This document shows, in pieces, positions 8,841-15,469 of a DNA stretch of 43,908 bases; position 1 is the first letter of the stretch; each line of letters opens with the position of its first letter. The position numbers and the translations under genes are program-made. The notes under the pieces are model-generated. The model did not search any database and had not been told where the DNA came from. It saw only the letters and a list, made by a program, of their open reading frames with translations. Source of the stretch: an uncultured bacterium (lineage in GTDB: Bacteria; Planctomycetota; Phycisphaerae; Phycisphaerales; SM1A02); contig CAIWCL010000178.1 in the NCBI GenBank assembly GCA_903911205.1, positions 1 to 43,908 of the forward strand, given 5' to 3'.

Positions 8841-8895
8841 CTGGCACGTACCTGGCACGTACCTGGCACGTACCGGGCACGTACCTCGCACGCAA
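8841..8895. repeat. 11-bp tandem repeat array, CTGGCACGTAC type
   Basis: Five units: three perfect CTGGCACGTAC, then CGGGCACGTAC and CTCGCACGCAA, ending two bases before the hpnH stop codon. The reverse complement of the core (ACGTGCCAG) differs by one base from the core of the array at 8657 (ACGTGGCAG). Confidence 0.9.
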
Positions 8896-8897
8896 AA

Positions 8898-10070
8898 TCA
8901 CGCGGACTGTTTCAGGCGCAACACCCGCGTGCCGCCCTCGCCTTCAACATCCTCCGCGAGCCCGAGTTGAACCAAATGCAAGGCAGGCCCGTGCGGCTTC
9001 TTCGCTTCCTCCGCGAGTCGTGCCTTCGCGCTCGGATTCGCATAGGTGTTGAACAACATCGCTTTCACGGTCGCAAACAAACCACCGAAACTTGCGAACG
9101 TGTGGTCGACCGCGCTGGCCTCATACCCGGAGTGCACCATGCAATTTGCGCACTTCGGATTCCCCGACGCGTGGCCATAGTTCTCCCACACGGTCTCATC
9201 CATCAACTCGGCAAAAGTCTCGGCATACCCCTCTTGGAGCAGGTAGCACGGCTTCTGCCAACCGAAGAGGTTGTAGCAAGGCATACCCCAAGGAGTGCAC
9301 TCGTACCCGCGCTTCCCCATGAGGAACTCGAGGAACAGCGGTGACTGATTGAAGATCCAACGGCGCTTCCCGTCCTTCCGGTTTGAAAGGATCATCTCGA
9401 AGAGTTGATTGGTCTCGCGGCGCTTCAGGAAGCCTGTCTGATCGGGCGCTTTGTCGTATGCGTATCCCGGCGAGAGCATCATGCCCTCGACGCCGAGTTC
9501 CATCATTTCATCGAAGAACGCGCGAACCGCATTCGGATCGGCACCTTCGAACAGGGTCGTGTTCGTCGTGACCCGGAAGCCCATCTTGACGGCGAGGCGA
9601 ATCCCCTCAACGGCCTTCTGGAACGTGCCCTCGCGACAGACCGCGAAATCATGATTCTCCTCGAGCCCGTCCATGTGGACGCTGAACGTGAGGTACTTCG
9701 AAGGCTTGAACAGCCCTGCCTCAAGTTTTTCCTTCAGCAGCAGCGCATTCGTGCAGAGATAAATGTATTTCCGCCGTGCGACGAGGCCTTCCACGATCTC
9801 CTTGATCTCTGGGTGAAGAAGCGGCTCGCCGCCCGGGATCGACACCATCGGCGCACCGCACTCCTCCGCCGCGTCGAAACACTGTTGGGCGCTGAGATGG
9901 CGCTTCAAGATGTGCGCGGGATACTGAATCTTGCCGCAGCCTGCACAGGCAAGATTGCAACGGAAGAGCGGCTCCAGCATGAGCACAAGCGGATAGCGCT
10001 TCCGCCCGCGGAGCTTCTGCCCAAGCACGTAACTTGCCACAGTCCACATCTGGCTGATCGGGACGCCCAT
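8898..10070 (-). CDS. hpnH: Adenosyl-hopene transferase HpnH (radical SAM)
   Basis: A 390-residue radical-SAM enzyme that joins 5'-deoxyadenosine to the isoprenoid tail of diploptene, the first step of C35 hopanoid side-chain synthesis. The Fe-S motif CNLACAGC places cysteines at 38, 42 and 45; GGEPLLHPEI and YLCTNALLL are SAM-binding elements, and the C-terminal half keeps the family segments TPWGMPCYNLFGWQKPCYLL and CANCMVHSGYEASAV. The end carries a charged extension of about 50 residues. The ATG at 10070 has AGAGGTG seven bases upstream. No squalene-hopene cyclase or hpnG is adjacent, so the pathway genes must lie elsewhere. Confidence 0.95.
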   Translation of the reverse strand: MGVPISQMWTVASYVLGQKLRGRKRYPLVLMLEPLFRCNLACAGCGKIQYPAHILKRHLSAQQCFDAAEECGAPMVSIPGGEPLLHPEIKEIVEGLVARRKYIYLCTNALLLKEKLEAGLFKPSKYLTFSVHMDGLEENHDFAVCREGTFQKAVEGIRLAVKMGFRVTTNTTLFEGADPNAVRAFFDEMMELGVEGMMLSPGYAYDKAPDQTGFLKRRETNQLFEMILSNRKDGKRRWIFNQSPLFLEFLMGKRGYECTPWGMPCYNLFGWQKPCYLLQEGYAETFAELMDETVWENYGHASGNPKCANCMVHSGYEASAVDHTFASFGGLFATVKAMLFNTYANPSAKARLAEEAKKPHGPALHLVQLGLAEDVEGEGGTRVLRLKQSA

Positions 10071-10240
10071 CGCGAAACACCTCTTGAAGTACAGCGCCGG
10101 GGAACCGACGCCTGCATGCCGCCTGTGTGGCGTCGAACAGCCTTACCGCACTTCCGGGACGTTCCGGAGCGGGTCGAGGATTCTACGGAAAATCGCATCT
10201 TCGTTCGAACCACGCACCGCATTCCTGCCGTAGCGCGCCG

Positions 10241-11383
10241 ATGCCCCGCGTCGTCGCCATCCAATTCGAGCACCTCGAGCCCGCCGGACGGATCCGGCAG
10301 ATCGTGCAAAACGGCTCGATGGGGTCAATCGAAGAAATCGGTTTGGCCCTCAAGGTCGGTTTAGCCCTCAAGGGTGGCGCGGCCCTCAAGGGTGGCGCGG
10401 CCCTCACGGGTGGCGCGGCCCTCAAGGGTGGCGCGGCGGCGAACGAAATTGCCAACGGCCTGCTGACATCGACCGTTGCGGGCCTGACGAGCGCGTCGCG
10501 CGCTGCTGCACACGCCGCCCGGCGAGTCGCGCGAGCATTCGCAACCACGATCCGCAATCCCGCCGACCGCGACATGGAAGTTTCAGGCTTCGGCGAGCCC
10601 CCTCCGGCTGACTCTGATGATGCGATCTCGGATATCTTCCGCGGTGAGCGTGTTCCAACGAACGCTCACACAATCCGCGTGAGCCCTTCTTCCCATTCAT
10701 CTTCAAAGCTTGCCACAGCAGCCACGTCCACACCGGCAAATCGCGACCCGCGTTCCGACGAGCAGTTGGTTGTCGCGCATCGCGCCGGCGATGCTGGCGC
10801 ACTTCGCACTCTGATTGACCGTTACAAAGGCGAGTTGCACGGATTCCTCACGCGACTTGTCGGAAACCGAACGGGCGCCGATGACGTTTTTCAAGAAGCG
10901 TTCTTGCAAGTGCACCTCTCGGCGGACAACTTCGACGAAGAGCGCCGTTTCAAACCGTGGCTCTACACCATCGCCGCCAACAAAGGCCGCGACTATTTGC
11001 GCCGACAGAAGCGCCGCTCGGCGGTGAGTCTGGACGCACCGGTTGGAGCGCAATCTGAGTCCACGCTCGTCGATCTCTTGGGCGGAACGGATGCGGCTCC
11101 AGCGTCTTCGCTCGAAGCGAGCGATGAAGCAACGATCGTGAAGTTCGTCGTCGATGAACTACCGGGACACTTCCGCGAAATTCTCCTGCTCGCCTACTTC
11201 CAGCGGATGAGTTACGCGCAGATTTCAGACAGCCTTGCGATTCCACTCGGCACGGTGAAGAGTCGACTTCATGCCGCCGTGGCGTGCTTTGCGGAGAGTT
11301 GGCGCATCGCTTGCGCCCGACGCGGAATTCGCGCCGATGCGAAGCCGTTGCCTCTCCGTGCACGGAAGGAGGATGAGGAATGA
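10241..11383 (+). CDS. ECF-type RNA polymerase sigma factor with repeat-bearing N-terminal extension
   Basis: A sigma-70 family regulator, 380 residues from this start. Region 2 begins near RSDEQLVVAHRAGD (about residue 170), with GADDVFQEAFLQVHL and RRFKPWLYTIAANKGRDYLRR as regions 2.2-2.4. Region 4 follows at LPGHFREILLLAYFQRMSYA and IPLGTVKSRLHAAVA. Typical ECF factors are about 190 residues, so 150 or more are extra; the extension contains five in-frame six-residue repeats (GLALKV to GAALKG) and a low-complexity Ser/Thr linker. Start choice is uncertain: ATGs at 10241 and 10574 both lack ribosome sites. The 3' end overlaps a short reading frame that leads into the membrane partner gene. 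Confidence 0.85.
   Translation: MPRVVAIQFEHLEPAGRIRQIVQNGSMGSIEEIGLALKVGLALKGGAALKGGAALTGGAALKGGAAANEIANGLLTSTVAGLTSASRAAAHAARRVARAFATTIRNPADRDMEVSGFGEPPPADSDDAISDIFRGERVPTNAHTIRVSPSSHSSSKLATAATSTPANRDPRSDEQLVVAHRAGDAGALRTLIDRYKGELHGFLTRLVGNRTGADDVFQEAFLQVHLSADNFDEERRFKPWLYTIAANKGRDYLRRQKRRSAVSLDAPVGAQSESTLVDLLGGTDAAPASSLEASDEATIVKFVVDELPGHFREILLLAYFQRMSYAQISDSLAIPLGTVKSRLHAAVACFAESWRIACARRGIRADAKPLPLRARKEDEE
10340..10429. repeat. 18-bp in-frame tandem repeat in the sigma factor N-terminus
   Basis: Five contiguous 18-bp units. Units 3 and 5 are identical (GGCGCGGCCCTCAAGGGT), and unit 4 differs by one base. It encodes GLALKV, GLALKG, GAALKG, GAALTG, GAALKG. The phase is the same as that of the sigma factor. 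Confidence 0.9.
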
Positions 11384-11451
11384 GCCTCTTCTCCGTGTCG
11401 TGTCCCGTCCCCCCGCCCTCGCACATGTTTTTGAGCAGCGTCGCCGCATGA
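11380..11451 (+). CDS. Possible 23-residue coupling peptide between sigma factor and partner
   Basis: A short reading frame whose ATG overlaps the sigma-factor stop (ATGA at 11380-11383) and whose stop overlaps the ATG of the next gene (ATGA at 11448-11451). AAGGAGG at 11366-11372 is seven bases from its ATG. The peptide begins MSLFSVSCPVPPPSH and shows no recognised domain. Its reading could carry ribosomes from sigma factor to partner. The alternative is that the partner starts in its own frame at 11373, where the same AAGGAGG would be too close. Confidence 0.4.
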   Translation: MSLFSVSCPVPPPSHMFLSSVAA

Positions 11452-12446
11452 CCGCAGAGAACGACACCAACGACGCGAATGAGCCCGAGCGCACGCACAA
11501 TGGCACTGCCCGCGCGACGTCGACGCTCTCCGAGCCCGATAGTGCCGCGATCGACATCTTGATCGAACACGGCTTTGACTTGGCTGCCGCAACCAACGCG
11601 CACCCCGCACTCGCTGCGCGTCTCGCCGCGGCGCATCAACTCTTCGGACGACTGGACTCGTACGAAACCGAACCCGTGGATGAGAGCCTTGTGGATCTCA
11701 CGCTTGCGCGAATCGCTCGTGAAGATGAGAACGCGGCATCTCGCATGCGACTCGAACCGAGCGCTCTCCCCAAGCTTGGATCGGGTCGATGGCACGATTT
11801 CATTGCGATCGCCTGCGCGGCCATCCTGCTTGTGTCGATCGGCGCGCCGATCTTCGCGTGGATGAGCGGTCGCAACGCGGATCTGCGGTGCAGCGAAAAT
11901 CTGCGCCAACTTGGAGCTGGCATTGCTGCCTACCACGGCGATCATCGAAGCATGCCCATGCAGGCGTCGCTCCTGCCCGATCTCACGTCACTCGGAGGTT
12001 GGCAGAACTACCGCAACGGCAAACACCTCAGTTCGCTTGTCGACGGCCAGTACTGCAGCGCGGGCTGTACAGCATGCGGCAACGACACGACGGGTGAGGG
12101 TTACGCGTATCAGGTGCCGAATTCGACCGCGAGTTTTGCGTGGGCCGGCGGATTCCGTGCCCCCGCCGTTGCCGATCGCAATCCGGTCATTGATCTCATG
12201 CGCCGTGGGCGCTCGGTTGGCACGTTCTCGATGAACAGCCCCGAACACGGCGGACGCGGGCAGAATTTGCTCTTCACGGACGGCTCCGTCGAATTTGTCG
12301 CGACCCCTGTCTTGGTCCTCCCCGCGTCAGCGCACCTCGCAAGCCACTCGGAAAACATCTGGATTCCGATGGATCGCTCGCGACTTGAAGATGGCGTCGA
12401 TGCTCCGGCCGAGTGGATCGGTTTCGACATCTTCCTCATGCAGTAA
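11448..12446 (+). CDS. Membrane partner of the ECF sigma factor with DUF1559-like ectodomain (putative anti-sigma)
   Basis: A 332-residue single-pass membrane protein. The N-terminal 110 residues are soluble, acidic and Ala rich, in the position of an anti-sigma domain, although no zinc motif is visible. A membrane segment follows (FIAIACAAILLVSIGAPIFA, residues about 117-140). The exported part begins RCSENLRQLGAGIAAYHGDH, the signature of the region after the pilin helix in planctomycete DUF1559 proteins, and ends with HGGRGQNLLFTDGSVEFV, a close match to the H-X9-DG motif. Paired cysteines (CSAGCTACG) may form disulfides. There is no prepilin cleavage motif, so it is not a pilin. Coupling to the sigma gene suggests a sensor/anti-sigma role; that is inference. 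Confidence 0.7.
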   Translation: MTAENDTNDANEPERTHNGTARATSTLSEPDSAAIDILIEHGFDLAAATNAHPALAARLAAAHQLFGRLDSYETEPVDESLVDLTLARIAREDENAASRMRLEPSALPKLGSGRWHDFIAIACAAILLVSIGAPIFAWMSGRNADLRCSENLRQLGAGIAAYHGDHRSMPMQASLLPDLTSLGGWQNYRNGKHLSSLVDGQYCSAGCTACGNDTTGEGYAYQVPNSTASFAWAGGFRAPAVADRNPVIDLMRRGRSVGTFSMNSPEHGGRGQNLLFTDGSVEFVATPVLVLPASAHLASHSENIWIPMDRSRLEDGVDAPAEWIGFDIFLMQ

Positions 12447-12557
12447 GCGTCGACCGCGACCGCGCGAATGGCGCCCGAGTTCGACATCCTCCGTTCCACG
12501 TTTCCTCGTCGCGAGCGGTGCTCCTCCGATAACACCCGACATCCATCAGCGATGGCC

Positions 12558-12585
12558 TTGCGTCTCTTCGAGGTTCTGCTATCCT
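12558..12585 (+). promoter_or_regulatory. candidate promoter of rpmI
   Basis: TTGCGT at 12558-12563 and TATCCT at 12580-12585, 16 bases apart, 27 bases upstream of the L35 ATG. Matches to the sigma-70 consensus are 3 of 6 and 4 of 6. Confidence 0.35.
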
Positions 12586-12612
12586 CATCGACCCTCCAGA
12601 ACGGAAGTACCT

Positions 12613-12870
12613 ATGCCGAAGAACAAGAGCCACAAGGGCCTCGCCAAGCGCATCAAGATCTCAAAGAAGGGCAAGATTCGCTTCGGCCGTCCGCACAGTC
12701 GGCACCTGAAGTCGAACAAGGCTGGCACGCAGATCCAGAGCTACCGCAAGCGTCGTTACGCTCGCTCTGGTGATATCCGCGCGCTGAGCAAGCTCCTTTT
12801 CCGCCCGCTGCTCTCGCAAGAATTGCACGACCTTCGAGAAGCGACGCGCGAAATTGCAGTTGCAGTCTGA
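12613..12870 (+). CDS. rpmI: Ribosomal protein bL35
   Basis: An 85-residue basic component of the large ribosomal subunit. The start MPKNKSHKGLAKRIKISKKG and the following HSRHLKSNKAGTQ and RKRRYARSGD segments match the family. Most L35 proteins end near residue 65 after the KLL motif; here about 20 further residues follow (LSQELHDLREATREIAVAV), predicted helical. GGAAG six bases upstream may serve as ribosome site. The usual infC gene is not in front: the preceding gene is the sigma-factor partner. Confidence 0.95.
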   Translation: MPKNKSHKGLAKRIKISKKGKIRFGRPHSRHLKSNKAGTQIQSYRKRRYARSGDIRALSKLLFRPLLSQELHDLREATREIAVAV

Positions 12871-13068
12871 GTGCAGTCTGACCGAGAGGAGCGTGTGCGT
12901 TGATTCGCCAGCTCCTTTCGACAGTTGCTCGTCTTGATTGCTGTTTCGATTGTTTCAAAGCCGTCGGTTGCGTTCATCGCGCCGACATCCGAATTCAAGT
13001 CAGAGCGTCGGGTCCGAAGCGTCCGGAATGTCCGGGCCCCCGCCGTTCGCAAGTACGAGGTTTGAACC

Positions 13069-13443
13069 ATGTCACGCGCACGTAAGGGTGCAGCACGCAC
13101 GCAGGCACGCCGCAAGCTTCTCCGCGAGGCTCGCGGCTACTACGGCACGAAGTCCCGTCATAAGCAACAGGCGAAGGTCGCCATCATGCGCGCGAAGCGC
13201 TACGCATGGCGCGATCGCCGCGCCCGCAAGCGCGACTTCCGTGCGCTCTGGATTACCCGTATCACGGCTGCATGCCGTATGCGTGGCACGCGCTATTCGC
13301 TCTTCATCAACGGCCTGCAGCGCGCTGGCGTCCTCCTGAACCGGAAGATGCTTTCGCAGATCGCCATCGAAGATCCGAAGACGTTCGACGCGCTCGTCGA
13401 TGTCGCGAAGAAGAACACGACCGCGATTCCTGCGGCCGCCTAA
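13069..13443 (+). CDS. rplT: Ribosomal protein bL20
   Basis: A 124-residue 23S rRNA-binding protein needed early in 50S assembly. MSRARKGAARTQARRKLL, AKRYAWRDRRARKRDFR and LWITRITAACRMRGTRYSLF are the family signatures, and NGLQRAGVLLNRKMLSQIAI covers the C-terminal globular part. GAGG eight bases before ATG. It follows rpmI after 198 bp and is closed by a strong terminator, so rpmI and rplT form one transcription unit. Confidence 0.97.
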   Translation: MSRARKGAARTQARRKLLREARGYYGTKSRHKQQAKVAIMRAKRYAWRDRRARKRDFRALWITRITAACRMRGTRYSLFINGLQRAGVLLNRKMLSQIAIEDPKTFDALVDVAKKNTTAIPAAA

Positions 13444-13472
13444 AGCGCGAGTTGACCTTTCAAAACGATGAC

Positions 13473-13507
13473 CACATCGCCCGCTTCGTGCGGGCGATGT
13501 GCTTTTT
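13473..13507 (+). terminator. Intrinsic terminator of rpmI-rplT
   Basis: A perfect 12-bp stem, CACATCGCCCGC and GCGGGCGATGTG, loop TTCGT, followed by GC and TTTTT at 13503-13507. Confidence 0.92.
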
Positions 13508-13594
13508 GGCCCGAGCGCGGTCTGCTGGGGTCGCACAATCATTCGCCGGCACATCCATCGACTCGCACGCCTCACGACGCGCGTCGGCTCACAC

Positions 13595-15409
13595 TCAATG
13601 TGGTGTGACCGCCGGCCCAAGTTGCGCACGCGATTTCCAAAACTGCATCGTCTCCGCGAGCGCTTTCCCACGCAGCCCGTGCGCACGACAGGAAATCTCT
13701 GCGAATTGCACCAGGAGCACAGCGCGCTTGTCCTCGTCGACCACGCGCGATGCTTGTCGAAAGAGTCGCGCGCTCTCGCCCCATGCCGCGCGATCAGACG
13801 GAACCGGCATCTCAAGAAGTTGCTTCGCAGACAATTTGATCGCACCAGCACTGAGTGCGCTTCCGGCATAGAGCGCGACAGCCCGCGACGCCACCACGGG
13901 CGAGGCAACCGCCGCTGCAACTTTCCAAAGTTCCGAGGCGCGATGCGGCGTGACCGTGAGAAGCGGAACAAGTGGCACCGACGTCCCCACGTCGTCGACC
14001 CACGCCTCCATGACTTTCGTCTGCGTCGCAACGAGCACTTTCGGGATGCGCCGCTGTACGAGCCACGCGAGCATCTTCGGCGAATCCGCAAGCGCGCGGC
14101 GATCGATCGCGGGGTGACGCATGGTCGTACCCAAGATGCGCACGTCACATGCGCCCCAACGACAACGCGCAAGATCGACGTGTTTCGTTGTAATCAGCGG
14201 AATCTCCACATCCCCATCGTCCGTTGCTCGACCGAACGAACGATCACGCAATCCCACACAGGAACTTTCACGAAGCGCGCCGCGCAAACCGTAGTATTGA
14301 TCGCGGAAATCTGCGGTTGCATGCGCGTACTGCGCAATCGTTTCGCCACCGCGCACGAGCGCGACTGAAGACGGCGCACCAAACGCCTCTGCAAGGAGCG
14401 GCGACCACGTCGGATCTTCAGGCACAGGCGGCCGTGGACCAAGAGGCAGCGGGGCGAAATTCGCGCCAAAGGCGCGGCGCACTTCACGTACAGCGCGGGT
14501 GCGTCTATGAGATACGCCAGACATCCGAACTTCTTCCCCGCAATCCCGTTCAAAGACGAGCCCGCAGACGCGCACATTCGCGTCCTCAAAGAGCCCTTCG
14601 CTTGCGGACCAAATGGCAATGAGATGTGCGGTTTCGAGTGCTTTCGCACGCGCCAGGTGCGAGTCGCTCGCCGAGAGAAATGAGATGGGCATCACGAACG
14701 CGAGTCGCCCATTCGGTTTGAGCAGTTCAAGCCCGACCAAGAGGAACGCTGCCGCTCCATCGGCGTAGCGCCGTACCGCGCCACCCGTTGCCCGCGAAAC
14801 GACACGCGCACGAGCGCGCGTGGCCGCCGTTCCTCGCTTCAATTGGCCGAGAAATGGCGGGTTTCCGAGCACAATGTCAAACGCTTTCACCCCGAGGCGC
14901 GTGCGATCTTGTGGGTCAAGCGCGTCACCGTGGATGACATGAGATGCGAGCGCTCGTGCGACCCGCGCGCGGGTGCTTGGCCTTGTTCGCGTCGGCAAGA
15001 GCGCGAGCAGCGCCTCGTGCGCGAGGCGCACCGCTTCTCGATCGATATCGATCCCAAAGACCCGAGTGGAAAGCACATCCTCCATCGACTCGCGCGAACG
15101 GTGCGCCCACGCGCGTGTCATGGCAACGAGAAAATTGCCAGATCCACAGGCGGGGTCGATGAACCTACCCGTATCGCGAGGGAGTTTCCTCCCTCCCACC
15201 TTCTCCTCATGCACCTTCTTCTTCTGCAACGCCTCTTGCACAAGGTGATCGACGAGCGCTGGCGGCGTGTAGTGCGCACCGAGCGCTTTGCGACGTGAGA
15301 CCCCGCCGCGCGCGCGCGTACTGTCGAGCGACGCGAGGTGTTGTTGCTCGGAGGAGGGAGTGATCGGACTGGCTCGGCGAAGCACGTGCGGAAGGTACGC
15401 GCGAAACAT
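13595..15409 (-). CDS. N6-adenine DNA methyltransferase (Eco57I/TaqI-like), stand-alone
   Basis: A 604-residue gamma-class adenine methyltransferase. The SAM site is FIDPACGSGNFLVAM (motif I), preceded by GAHYTPPALVDHLV (motif X). The catalytic motif IV is DIVLGNPPFLG. GRLAFVMPISFLSAS follows as motif VI. The C-terminal 250 residues, with ITTKHVDLARCRW and KVLVATQTKVMEAWVDD, probably recognise DNA. No PD-(D/E)xK motif or helicase was seen, and no restriction or specificity gene is adjacent, so this may be an orphan methyltransferase or a type IIG-like enzyme without an evident nuclease. The start at 15409 leaves a 60-bp divergent gap to the chemoreceptor; a longer frame would run into that gene. 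Confidence 0.85.
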   Translation of the reverse strand: MFRAYLPHVLRRASPITPSSEQQHLASLDSTRARGGVSRRKALGAHYTPPALVDHLVQEALQKKKVHEEKVGGRKLPRDTGRFIDPACGSGNFLVAMTRAWAHRSRESMEDVLSTRVFGIDIDREAVRLAHEALLALLPTRTRPSTRARVARALASHVIHGDALDPQDRTRLGVKAFDIVLGNPPFLGQLKRGTAATRARARVVSRATGGAVRRYADGAAAFLLVGLELLKPNGRLAFVMPISFLSASDSHLARAKALETAHLIAIWSASEGLFEDANVRVCGLVFERDCGEEVRMSGVSHRRTRAVREVRRAFGANFAPLPLGPRPPVPEDPTWSPLLAEAFGAPSSVALVRGGETIAQYAHATADFRDQYYGLRGALRESSCVGLRDRSFGRATDDGDVEIPLITTKHVDLARCRWGACDVRILGTTMRHPAIDRRALADSPKMLAWLVQRRIPKVLVATQTKVMEAWVDDVGTSVPLVPLLTVTPHRASELWKVAAAVASPVVASRAVALYAGSALSAGAIKLSAKQLLEMPVPSDRAAWGESARLFRQASRVVDEDKRAVLLVQFAEISCRAHGLRGKALAETMQFWKSRAQLGPAVTPH

Positions 15410-15469
15410 CGGGCTCGCGAGTCGTCCACCCCGCACGAAGTTCGCGATTCCACACGGTACGCTCTCCTC

